From NCBI GenBank assembly GCA_024699855.1, contig JAMPIQ010000003.1:5084001-5148000 (forward strand): 64,000 nt of DNA, read 5' to 3'. The notes under the pieces were generated by a model. It made no database searches. It saw nothing but the letters and a program-made list of their open reading frames with translations, and had not been told where the DNA came from. The position numbers were made by a program, and so were the translations under genes. This document shows positions 10,290 to 21,993 of the stretch, piece after piece; the stretch's first letter is position 1, and every line of letters starts with the position of its first letter. Source of the stretch: Aphelenchoides besseyi (Eukaryota > Nematoda > Chromadorea > Rhabditida > Aphelenchoididae).

Positions 10290-12550
10290 ATGAGCCATTG
10301 GAACGACGGGAACAGTAACGCAACAGTGGTGGTCGATTCGAATATCCGAGACGATGTGGTGAGTAACTTGTGTCGTATTTACGTCGCAATGAGCTATTTA
10401 GGAAGAATTTCATCCGTTTGTCGAAGAACTTTTGCCCTTCGTCAAGGATTTCAGTTTTGTTTGGTTTAATCTACAAGCTGCAAAACGAAAGTTCTACAAA
10501 CGTTTCAGTCGACGAATGACGGTTGCCGAAGAACAACGGGCCAAGGTTGATATTGCGGTAAAATCAATAACCCATTCATTCATGCTTTTAACAAAATCGA
10601 TTCCAGGCCGCAAGTGCAGACGTAAAACAAAAGTGGGCTGGAAGATTGTTGGGAAAATTGAGAAAAGATATTCAACCTGATTGCCGTGATACTTTTGTTC
10701 GTTCAGTAACTGGAAAAGAACCGAATGTTTGTGTGTTCAGTAATCCCGATCAAAAAGGAAAAATGCGTCGAATTGATTGTCTACGGCAAGCAGATAAAGT
10801 TTGGCGACTGGATTTGGTTATGGTCGTCTTATTTAAGGTTTGCTTGCTTCTTCTCTCTTATCTTCATATCTTTCATAGGGAATCCCGTTGGAGTCAACTG
10901 ATGGTGAGCGTTTGGAAAAGTGTCAAAATTGCTCAAGTACACTATGTGTTAATCCATATCACATCAGCATTGCTGTTCGTGAATTGGATCTTTTCCTTGC
11001 CAACTTCATTTTCACTAATGATCCCGATCGACCGGATGAACGAACAGCTGAAGAAGTTAAAGAAGGAATCTACGGAACGGGAGTATTTTCGGCTTACGAA
11101 CTACGGATGTTGACTAAACGTGAGTTGCATGACAGCTAAGTCGAATATAAGATTTCGAATTTAGCTTCAATATTACAAACCGCAGAATCCGAGCTCAAGT
11201 CTACGCCGTTGAAAGAGCAGATTTTAAGTCCCGTTCAATCGGGTAATGAAACGCCATCTGTTGGTAATGCGGGAGAGAAAACGGAACTAAACGAAGTGCT
11301 GGATACACTCGGATGTTCTCGTAGCAGCAGCTTAAATTCGACTAATGAACAAAACTCAATTGGATCGAGTAACTCGCAGCCGCTACAAAAGAAACCAAGA
11401 CTTTGTGGTTCATTGGGTGAAATGTCGTTGAGCGGTCAAACAACATTGGATGTTTCATCGCCGTTCGGAAATACGACAGCATTGTTTGGTGCATCTAAAC
11501 GAAACTTGTTGAACAATCGTGAACACGAACAATTTCTGTTGGGGAAAAGACAAAGTTCACAGAGGTAAGCAAAAGAGTTTTATATGCGCTGAAATCGAAC
11601 GGTTTTGATTATAGCGTTAAGGAGTTTACCGTCGGTGAACGCGCAGAGTTGTCAGTGGTATGTGAAAATAAAGAATAAAACTATGAATACAGTAATTTGA
11701 ATTGTAGAACGTTGCAAACGGACCGATGCGTCACTTCAGTGGTCCGGCTGGATTGTCACGATCGTCAGTAAGTTTTGTCTTTTAATTATCAAAAGCTTTG
11801 CTCTTAGATTGATGTTTTGAGTCGTCCTAATTACTCTTCTTTAATTTCACCAGTACCTTTGATTGCTTCCATGAGCAATCCGTTAGATTCAATGCAAACA
11901 AACGGATTTTGTGTCAACTCCAACGGATTCATGGATCATAAGACGGCGCTGATGAACTCCGTAATTCAAAAACAAGTGCAACCACCCATCTCTTCAGGTA
12001 CATGTAAGTTTTTCGTATTCATTAAACAATTCGGAAAACTTTAGTTCCTCAACAATTACTGCAATTCTTGAAAGATGCCCAACCTAACCCATTCTTTTCG
12101 CCACATATGACTGATCCGACGAGTGTTGGCGTTTCACCGCTTTTTCAAGCGGTAGCTAATTCAACTGCTAATCAACAAGCGTATGAATTGAAACAAGCAT
12201 TCGAATCAAACTAATGATGTTCAGAGACCTTCAAAGTTTACTGGCTTTTTCCATGCCCTTGGCACAAATGCGAAATGGAACTATTCGTCCGGTACTTCCA
12301 AACGATGCTATCATGTATAGTAAACTGGTTAGTTCGTTTAGAAAGGTTAACACTTACTTTCAATCTTTAGAGCCCAACTGATTTGAGCAAGACATTGGAT
12401 TCACTTTCACCATCCGCCAGCTCTAATTTATCTTCGGCGTCGTTTGCTTCGAACACAACGACCAGTTCCAGTTATTTGAATGAATCTGCTTCATTGGATG
12501 GACCCGTGAACTTTGCCGAAATTCAAAACCCTAATTCCGGACATTTCTAA
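10290..12550 (+). CDS. NFI: Nuclear factor I (CTF/NFI) transcription factor
   Basis: Eleven exons (10290-10358, 10402-10557, 10607-10837, 10879-11119, 11165-11564, 11615-11657, 11708-11767, 11808-12003, 12045-12180, 12225-12327, 12371-12550) give 604 residues with all phases consistent. The N-terminal 190 residues are a typical NFI DNA-binding domain: [53 protein letters not shown], then [40 protein letters not shown], and the Cys-containing [12 protein letters not shown]. This Smad-like MH1 fold binds TTGGC(N5)GCCAA as a dimer. The remaining 400 residues are Ser, Asn, Gln and Pro rich, as expected for activation regions, with a basic KKPRL patch near residue 290. The ATG at 10290 is supported by a phase-0 first intron. 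Confidence 0.92.
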
Positions 12551-13528
12551 CTGTTCATCATCAATGTTTTTTGTTATACGCATTTCTTCTTGATTACTGC
12601 ATAAGAAATTGCTTGTTACAATGTTTTGTTTATTGTTCTTTTTTTTGTTTAGTCGCTTTAGGAAAAAAACTGGCCACATGATGTTTAGGTTTACTGTTTT
12701 CGACCGCACAATTAGGTTCTTCTTCAAAATACGTGTTCGATATTACATTGTGCATTGGGGTTTTCTATTGTTCTATTTATACGAGTTGTCCACGTGTAGA
12801 TCATTGCATCTTGTTAGTTAAGCATTCTAGTCTTTTCGTTCAAACATTACCGCTTATAAGTCGCAATCTACGGTTGCATGAAACTGCTTATCTCTCGTAG
12901 TGTATCTGAAATCTTATACTGGTAGACATCGCATTTTTCTCTTTGTCGAACATCAATAACAATGCTAGAAACGTCATTTTATTTATTTCTTCTTGTTTCT
13001 TACGATTCGTTGGCCATGTGGTGGATTCGAACGAGTGACGTAAAGACCGGTGATTTCAACTTAAAATCGGGAAATAGCCTATGGCCGGACGATGGGTATA
13101 CGGTACGATGATACTCTTCTTGCTATTAAACAGCGTTTTGCGTAGTGATTTAAAAACCAGAAATTAGTTCACGGGATTCTTCTTATAAATTTTATATACG
13201 GGATTCATTGTCGTATTTGTTTGTTCAAATAAAGTGATTATATACTTTGCATTTAAATTGCTATAGCCTCATCTTGCTGATTAATCTGCGTCAAACAGCC
13301 AAAATCAAATCATGATAATGGACTCAATTCATACTTCCACATCGAAAACATTTCGAAGACGACGATTACCATCTGAATAGTTGACACACACAATGACGTC
13401 TCTTGTTTGATGTTTAAACGAATGTTTTCTGCTTCTAATTTTTGGCTTTGTGTTCTATTATCATGATTCACGCAATTTTCACAAGATCATCTATTTCGTT
13501 CGAACAACACATTGATGTCTATATCATT
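12551..13528. other. Intergenic, no gene recognised
   Basis: About 980 bp of AT-rich sequence after NFI. The first few hundred bases are probably its 3' UTR. No long frame with family motifs. A GGATTCGAAC at 13023-13032 resembles a tRNA T-loop on the minus strand but the stem does not pair. Confidence 0.5.
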
Positions 13529-16500
13529 ATGAACGAAACAAGCGAAGTAATGGATAAATTCGAGGTATTTGAAAACCCTTCAACCTTCTCGGTTAGAACG
13601 TTCATTGCAGGGAGAGAATTATGCGCAGCTTCTTCATGACTCTCTCAAGTTAAAACAGGAACAACCAGATGAACCGTGGGTTTTAGGCACACAAGATCAA
13701 GAGGAATTCATGTTAGTTGTCAAGTTAGTTGTAACTCTTCAATTGAGCTTTTTAGTACTCTTGCTGATCGAATTCATTACACAATAACATCTATGCTTAT
13801 GGAGAAAGCTGGTACAAACAATATCGGATTGACGCTGAACGTATGAATTTGGAAGGTTGTTCATAAACTTACGAGGATATTTTAGACTACTTATGCTCGT
13901 AGAGTAATTGCATCTGGACAAAATTACGACGATTTCATTGAAAGAATTCGACAGTATGACTCGGGAACCATCTGCTCGAATGTTTGGTGGAAAGACACGA
14001 TTGCTTATCGTTGCAATACTTGCGCGTACAACGTGTGCATGTCAATTTTTAAGTTTTTTTGACGATTAAAAACAAAATCAAGTTGTTTTACAAATCACAG
14101 TTTTGAAGTAATCCAACATTCTTTGGAAAACTACATCACTTTAATCTTACGCTTTTGATTGTTGTTCTTTTATGTGCTTCGTGTTTCAACGCTGGAGATC
14201 ATAGTGGTCACGACTCCTACAGATTTTTCTCAACTAGTGGTGGAAAGCAAGTTTTGTTTGGTTTATATTGTGGCTATAGACACTCTTTTGAGATGTGATT
14301 GTGGAGACGAAGACGTGATGTCGAGAGCTGGATTCTGTGCCAAACATGGCAAGGCGGAAAGCGAACAGATCATGCCGCCGGAAGAGTTAACTGTGATGTC
14401 CGAAGTCGTGATCACCAAAATTCTGTTACGTATCCTCAACGAATTTCGAGTTTGTTTTAACTTTCTTCGTATACTTCTCTGTCTTCTTCAGGGCTATGGT
14501 CGCTTAAAATCTCTGGAACGGACGCGAATCTTGGCATCTTGTGTTACCGAATATGTTTCAGATGAGATTGCGAAGAACTGCGAAACGTTCATTTCTTTTC
14601 TTCAGGTAAATCGTTGATCTTTGTTTTTAATGTTCTGAGTTTAGGAACTAGCTCAAGTGAATCCGTTCAGTAAAATTATCGCTAAAATATTTGTTGATCC
14701 GAAGATTTACAAGCGAATCTCCGACTATGTTACTGCATTGTCAGCAGGTAAATTTACTTTTAATGCAATAATATTGCTATCTTAGGACAGCAGCCTTTGG
14801 TGAGCATTGCCGAACTGATAATGCTTGCTGGCAAAGATGATAGCTCGACAATGAACGAATTAAAGCCATTGTCGGTTGACGAGTACTTGAAAGAAGTCGA
14901 TTTTCTGCCTTTTGATCAACCGGAGTTTGAATGCTTGTTGGACGAGTTTATGTTTTACAACATTCGACTTGGTATTCCGCAGGAACTGAACAATTTTCTA
15001 CTTGCCCTACTTGCCAACGAACGTTACAAGGCAAGAATACGGATTAGTTGATTATTTTTTTCGTCTAGTATCGATTCGCAATCAACTTTTTCAAACACTA
15101 TGACTTAATCGAAAGTCTTGTTGCGAATATCACGATCGAAGGTACTCCTATCAACACGCACGTTTTAATTCAAGTTGTGCATCGTGCTATTCATGCCTCC
15201 GTTCAAATTTGCTCATCCAAATCGCTGTGTGTTTATTTAGAAGAAAAAATTCAAGTTTTGCGTCACGTCATGGAAAGTGGGCTACGGCTTCTGTACTACA
15301 AAGCTTTAAATTTAAATGGTATTGTAAACGAAGTGTAACTGATAGTCCGAAATCTTCAGCAATAACGTCATCGACTAATGGAAGCTCGTGGAAAACGTTG
15401 AATGTCGACGAGAATCCCTTCTTTCTAAAAAATGCCGTTTGGGGAATGTCTACAGATCTGCAAAATCTTTTGATTCACAAGGAGTTGGCAAATGAAATTC
15501 TAACAAACGAAGCTCTTGCAAAACGCTATATTCTTCTTTTGAGTTCGTTACAAGGTAAGTAGTTTGTTGGAAGAGTTAATCGCCTTGACATTTAGCTGTC
15601 AACGTTCAAGTACGAAAAGTATCCGGAGATCACATTGAACATGATCAAAATGTAGTAGCTATTCAACGTTGTTTCACCACTGAATGGGATATCTCCTCCA
15701 CATTTCTATTGAATTGTGTTGCAAGTCTAACAAAGGAAGACAATGAAAAAATGCGATTTTTTTCGAGATTGCTCATTGAAAGATTAAAAGTAAGCCTATG
15801 ATTTATGATATTATTTACCGTTTTTTGTAGACATTCTTTACTGCCAGTGGACCAAGAGATCGCTATTTGACTTCGCTATCCTGCTTTTTTCACCTTCCCT
15901 TGCTCAGACAACTTTCAAGCCTTGAGTTGCAATTCTTTTCAACAAACGGATGTTGCGAACTAATTTCGCCAGACGACCAAGAATTCGTTCTGATGCATTC
16001 ATTCATTTATCCACTTCGGATTCAGGTGATTAATAGCGAAGCAAATGACCCTAATGAGCGGATTTAGGCAACGATAGCTGAATACCAAGCCGGCATGTGG
16101 ATTCGATCTGGAAACGCTATTCGAGCGTCGATAATCGTTTATCAGCAGATGGGATTCTCGCACGGTTTTCTTGATTTCGACTTTTCAATTATGCGAATTG
16201 CTGCATCAAAGTTGGATCCAGATCGAATTACCGAGATGCTATTCGACGCGTTCCACGTTCAAGAATGTTTGAATTATCCGTTTGACGTCGAAGAATTGGA
16301 CTCAAGTGTGCCTTTAACAGTGCGAAGACGAAGTTGGGTTGCAAATCTTATTGACGGTTATTTGAAATTACTGCTGGAATTGATCTTGGTTCAGACGTTT
16401 GCCGAACTGAAAAACGAGGAAGTCCAAAAAGAGATTATTCAGTCGATTATTTCCGAGGATGAACCAGTTTATTCGAAAATTAGGGCAGGAAAAACCGAAC

Positions 16501-19500
16501 ATCGTGTTACGGATGAAGAGTTCAATCAGATGTTGAATAACGTGGCAACTTTTGTTGAACCCGATCGCAGCAATACGAATCGTCAAGGTCATTACGAGCT
16601 CAAAAAAGATGTCTGGAAACAGCTCTGCTTGGTCAGAGCTCGTCATCGCAGTTGTAGTCCACAAGAATACAATACAATTTTGAACCGAATGGAACAAGCG
16701 TATGTTATGAGATAACAGCTAATGAACATTCGATAATCTTTTAGATTAACTGCCTTTATGCCTCGAAATGAGGATAAACGACACATTTGGCCATTATACT
16801 CTCTGCCCAATTTCGACGATGAAGCTCCGATTATCAACACCACTCGAATTTTGCCCAACGAACGTAACATTTTTGTTTGCCAATTTGTTTTGGAATGGTT
16901 CCTTAGCCACGATGCACCACTTCATTTACTGCAACAAGCGATATTCGTACTTACTTTGATGTTCAAGTTCACTAAATCGAAACGCGCTCAAAGTCTGAAG
17001 ACCTCCGATTGGGATCTTCGCCATTTTGACATCTTTGGAGCTCCAGAAAACGAACTTTCGTTCGAAACGAACTGTGCAAACTTCTACAAACGTTTTACTA
17101 CTCGTCCAACAAATGTCCTCTTCGAAAAAATGAAGAAACCGCTTTCGATTCTTGAGCTGCTCATTCAAACGTTCACTAAACTGCATCTCAACGAGTTTCC
17201 GTCGCATAACGAGTACACAGCTCGGAAACAACTGAAAGAACATTGTCAACAAACGTTGTCTGAAATGGATCGATTGATTGGCACGGGAAGTGACTATGTT
17301 GCACGAACGATTGCTTGGCTTTATTGCTGGTAGTTTATCATTCAATCGATTGTTTCTTATTTGATTTTATAGTGATAAGACTTCAAAAGAATTTCTTGAT
17401 AATGAAGTCTTTACTCATCCGACAGAGCCTACGACTGAAACATCGAACGAAATTCAGAAGAAACGATTGGTGGCGAAACAAAAGCAAATGGAGATTTTGA
17501 AGATGCAGCAAAAGAAACAGTCCGCTTTAATGGAAAAGTTGATGGCCAGTGAGGGAATGGACGATGAACCAACAGAAGAAACTGAAATACAATACGGAGA
17601 GTGTTCTATTTGTAATTCTCGAGAACACGGCGCTGGAAAATGGTTTGGTGTTTTAACGGCGATACAATCAACGTCTGTTGAAGCCGGGAGTGTTCATGGT
17701 GACAATGAAACGTATCAAATGTGGGAGCAAGCTGCGATTCCAACTTTTTTAGCCGTAGTTTTTGATTTTAAATCATAGTTGAAATAAGTGTTTTAGAAGC
17801 GTTCGCAGTATTGTTCAACATTCAAATTAATACCATATGCCGAATTGAAAACTTGCGGACATTTCGTTCATCTCGACTGCTTTGCAGCCTACGAAGATTC
17901 TGTAGGCTAATAAGATAGTATGCTTAAAGTTGTTATTTTGCAGCCTCTTTCACGTTCTAGTCCAATTTCGTTCTCAATATCCTGTCCAGTTTGTCGAGGT
18001 AAGATCAACGGGTAATGTTTATGGAAATGAAATCTTTGAAGGCAATGTACATGCTGTTATTCCTCTTCTACCTTCTGGTCAACTTCTACCGTCCGTTAAA
18101 TTGGGTTCTCAAATGGACTCTGGACACTCGAAATACGAGTTGAAATCATTTGAATCCGAAATCGAAGAATTTCGTCAGGCATTGGTATGTTTTCCTACTC
18201 CTTCTTTAATCTTAAATTCGCAGAATTCGACAACTGAAATTAGAAGCACGTTGACCAATCACTACAAAGATTTTGGAAAGAAGTGTGCTTTTTTTGTTCA
18301 ATCGATAGCGTCCGACATTTTGTCTCGAGTTTTTGAGTCACTTTCCCACGAAAACCCGATGTTTATCAGTTTGAGCTTGATCAAGTAGGTTCACAAGACT
18401 AGCATCGATTCTAACTGCTTACAGAAACTGGATTGATCGGATATGTTTAATGCAAATTGAGGAAGTCGAATTCCCGCAACGTTTACATCAGAAAGTTACG
18501 AAACCGTTGTATTTTTCAAGTATCTTCAATGTTGACTCCAAGTCATGTGCTGAGATTTTGCTCGACTTTTACGATCATTTAACCCTCAACCGATGGTCAA
18601 ACAAGAAGTCGAATAGCAGAGTTTTGCCGATTCTTCATTATGATTCTCAGACTGTAATTACAATTATGGCATCCAATTTGATTCTGTGCAACGACTCTAC
18701 GACCGCTGATCAACTCGGTTAGACGTCTTAAGACAATAATAAATGTGAACGTTGCTTTTTTAGGTTATTTTCGGGTTCTCTACTCTTACACACTTTTTCA
18801 TTGTTTTTCACGTACAGTAGTCTTGGAGTTACTTAGGAAGCCGAATCATCAGCGTCTGAATTTTCTCCAACTGTTGTATGGTAAGATGAAAGACGATGTT
18901 TTTGGAATCTCAAAGGTAACGCAAAGACTCAAAATCGAACGTATATAAAACCACAGGCGTTACAATGGATGGAAACGATCGAAAAAGAAACGGGCGTTTT
19001 GAGAAGCACTACAACTTATTGGCAGTGTTCAGAAAACGAGAATGAAATCACTCCTAATCAATTCATCGAAGATCTCAAACAACTGCTGTACAGATTTGCT
19101 CATTTCTCTCTCAATCTTGCCATTGAATTGGAACTGTTTCCAGTTGATCAAATGGCTAAATGGAATACTCGGATGTCGTTCGAAGAAGCTTTTCATTTTT
19201 TCAACGATTCTATTCTTGGTGAAGCTCTCCAACTCGATCAAATTTGCCTTCTTGTAAACGGACACTCGAATCGTTTACATCTGTGGATTACGTCTTTCAC
19301 TCAAAATCTTGGTGTTGAACTCAAATCCTACTATGCGAATAACGGGCTTTGGACTCATCGAAAGATCATGAATTTGCCCAACTCTTACGAAACGCTTTTC
19401 AATGAGAATTTCGGCAGACAATGTACCCGGTGTTCGACTGTTCCTACGCAACCGATGATCTGCTTACTTTGTGGTCAATTAACGTGTTTGGATTCGTGTT

Positions 19501-19889
19501 GCTTCAGTAATTACACCTTTTCTGGACATCAAGTTAGCGAGGTCGAAAAAGTAACTAAAAAACAGGAACTGCAATTAACGATATTCGTTTAGCATGCTTA
19601 TAGTTGTGGGTCAGCTTGTGGAATATTTTTGTGTTTGACAAGTGGTGTCGTTGTAATTACTCATGGTCCATTGGCTAACATCTTCGGTTCCATTTATCTC
19701 GATGCGCACGGCGAAGAAGACCGAAATCTACGACGTGGAAGACCATTGAGATTGTCGACCGTTCGACTTCGTCGTCTCAACGATCTGTGGATTTCACACG
19801 ATTTTGATCGAAATGTAAATAATTCTCAGGGTTGGCTTCTATTTGAACATCTCAGTTCGGTTTTACGTGAATGTCACAACATGTTGTGA
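13529..19889 (+). CDS. UBR3: UBR3-like E3 ubiquitin ligase (UBR box, RING, C-terminal cap)
   Basis: A very large multi-exon gene. N-terminal exons 13529-13564, 13611-13711, 13756-13840 and one from 13886 lead into a UBR box. Its halves read IAYRCNTCAYNVCM and CASCFNAGDHSGHDSYRFF, then CDCGDEDVMSRAGFCAKHG, the zinc-binding pattern closest to UBR3. Downstream are long helical regions, a coiled coil at 17460-17550 (KQKQMEILKMQQKKQSALME), a RING split by introns (CSICNSREHG at 17600, CGHFVHLDC near 17855, CPVCR near 17987), and the UBR C-terminal domain ending GSIYLDAHGEEDRNLRRGRP. UBR3 ligates ubiquitin to partners without classic N-degron recognition. Two oddities: an unresolved 125-nt interruption inside the UBR box, and a GC-AG intron at 14247-14292. 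The stop is at 19887-19889. Confidence 0.85.
14247..14292 (+). other. GC-AG intron in UBR3
   Basis: A 46-nt intron begins GCAAGT and ends TTTTGAG. Using it joins SGGK to CDCGD in the UBR box exactly as the family requires. No GT donor within 20 nt preserves this frame. Confidence 0.75.
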
Positions 19890-20406
19890 ACGATCGATGA
19901 TTGGTTTTTAGTCTTTTTTTTATCAGAAATATTCTAATTTGTTTTTCCTACTGCCCCCATAATAAGGGCATCCAATTTCATCAGACAGCAATAAACATAT
20001 GATGATATGCCAAACAGTAAACTTCTATGGTACACCGATGATTTTGAAACGCAACAAAAGAAGAACGGGAAACAATTAGCCGAGCAAACGGCAAGCTTCC
20101 GTTCAACCACTCAGAACCGGTTGAGTAAAGAAATGTGTGAACACGGCGCACTTCATTTCCTACGGTTTGGACGACTCTGATATCACCATTGACTACACTT
20201 CGTTCTCCCTACGGACTCAAAGGCCATTCGTTTTCGTTTATCTCTGTTGATGTGCACTTCGCTCGTCACTCTTATTTTCGCATTTGTCGACAAATTGGTC
20301 GCGCATCTCTTAATTTCCGGAGAACTCCCCATTTATAGCTTTTTAGTTCTTGGAATTTGCAGTTCTCGTCTTCAGGGCTTTTGTTTTTGACAGAATTTGT
20401 TTCAGA
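19890..20406. other. Intergenic, no gene recognised
   Basis: About 520 bp between the UBR3 stop and the next start. It contains no frame with recognisable motifs and is probably 3' UTR plus promoter. Confidence 0.5.
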
Positions 20407-20907
20407 ATGGGTGTAACAACACAGATGTTAAACAAGTTACTGATCTATTTTGTGTTGATTATGATTCTGAGCGGAAGTACGGTAGATGGTCGGAACACGA
20501 TGGAAACCGATTTAAATGCACCACTGAGTTTAGCAAAACCATGCAAAGCGGCTTTTGAATGCTGGCGTTCAGGTTTTTAACATCATTGCTTATTTACGTT
20601 TGGTATTTTGATTTAGAGCCCGTTGACTTCAATGGCATTCCATTGGCTTTGGCACGTAAGTTGTTTAGTGCACTAACGTTTTCTGTGCCTGTGATTGGAT
20701 TTGTACAATGCTTTCGCTTTCAGACAGTATGGCGAAGAGATTGGACGTTGGTCAAAGCTTTTCATTTTCGAAAGGAGGTAATCACTAATTGAAATGGACA
20801 AGGTGGACTTTTTTAAAGGAAAATGCAGATGTCGTTCTGGCGAGTGCAGGATCTACATTATGTCCAGGAAAACCGACACTCGATTTTATCCATGCCAAGA
20901 ATTTTGA
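20407..20907 (+). CDS. Small secreted six-cysteine protein
   Basis: Exons 20407-20566, 20617-20655, 20724-20777 and 20819-20907, with introns of 50, 68 and 41 nt, give 113 residues with consistent phases. A signal peptide is visible at the N-terminus: the hydrophobic KLLIYFVLIMILSGSTVDG, with likely cleavage near residue 28. The mature part has six cysteines: KPCKAAFECW, then KCRCRSGECR, then YPC near the end, with a conserved-looking DFNGIPLALAHSMAKRL between them. Even cysteine number and secretion suggest a disulfide-stabilised extracellular protein. I recall similar nematode hypothetical proteins but cannot name the family. It ends only 42 bp from the convergent UBE2L gene, so the 3' UTRs may overlap. 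Confidence 0.65.
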
Positions 20908-20949
20908 ACTCGTTTATTATTATTGTGTTGTACAGAAATAAGACCGTCA

Positions 20950-21628
20950 TTAACGTTTTTCTCCGTTCTTTTTGACGTTTTCCAATGTTTTTTCAACGAA
21001 CTTTTGGCGATCCCAAAAAGGCCATTATTGAATGAAAAAGCTTTCAAATTTACGTTTACGTAGATCTCGGCTGCTTCTTCGTTTATGAAACGACCAACAT
21101 CGGGATTGTCGAGAATCGAGACCACCGCTTCTAGGACTACAAGTGCGTGGTTAATAAAGAAACAAGAAACACGTACTTGCAGTTATAGTGGTCGAAGGCT
21201 TCCAATTCTCAATTTGCAGAATTGACGCACAGATTTCGCCCTTCGCGTTGATGTTCGGATGCCAAATTGAGGTAATGAAGAGCAAGTGTGGCGGTTTGAA
21301 TGGATAATCTTCGTGAATGTTTACCGACAAGCGAATAGTTGCAAGATTGAAGGGATGAACGTTCTGAAAAGGAAAGATAAGAACTTTCGAAACAACCGCT
21401 GTTCCACCGGCAGAATTGTTACTTTCCATTGTCGTTCGTTCTTTGGATCCACGATGAGCTCTTTGACGAATGCGGGTTTTCGTTTCAACAAGATTTCGAG
21501 CTCCTGAAAGTAAGTGGTTGAAGTGAATAGAACAGCGAAGAGACCTTTTTGACACGTTTCTGTGAAACTGATTTCAACGACGATTGTTGAACGACCGTCA
21601 GATTTGTTTGATTGCTGACCGTTCCCAT
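20950..21628 (-). CDS. UBE2L-type E2 ubiquitin-conjugating enzyme
   Basis: Minus-strand exons 21545-21628, 21408-21503, 21177-21363, 21054-21136 and 20950-21012 give 170 residues. The E2 fold is clear: EDYPFKPPHLLFITSIWHPN, then GEICASIL with the active-site Cys (codon 21229-21231), ENWKPSTTITAILEAVVSIL, NEEAAEIY and a C-terminal DRQKF...KKNGEKR that resembles UBE2L3 (UbcH7). UBE2L enzymes lack lysine reactivity and work with HECT and RBR ligases. The N-terminus has about 30 extra Ser/Gln/Val-rich residues. The last intron (21013-21053) is 41 nt but ends in GG. The nearest canonical AG, 12 nt further, would delete DRQK of the conserved end. Confidence 0.85.
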
Positions 21629-21993
21629 TTCAATAGTGGATCGGAATGGACGCTTCGAACTTAATTGTTTTCCGTTTGGAGTTCTGTCTTATGCAAAAAA
21701 CATTTGGACGTTCATTCAAACCCAGTTTGGACATTTGGACCCGCAGACTGAAAAGCAACGTCGTTGCGAAATGCGAACACAATGAACAAACAGTTCGAGC
21801 ACAAAATCTACGAAGCGAAGTGTAGATTATGAGGTATTTAAGAAGAAAACACAGTGAGAGATAAATTCTCGATTCGAAACTACTTAAACAAGCGAATTGA
21901 TAAGAGAACTCGAGAACAATCAAACAATTGCGTAAACTTGTAAGAACTTTTTGGACGCCTATTCCAACGACGATTTTCAAGTCAACAAGAACG

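Noticed and set aside
13023..13032. GGATTCGAAC resembling a tRNA T-loop on the minus strand
   Set aside because: The flanking bases do not form a T-stem or acceptor stem, and no A box sits at the right distance.
21630..21980. Minus-strand frame upstream of UBE2L
   Set aside because: It lies in the divergent intergenic region, has no acceptor/donor link to UBE2L and no motif.
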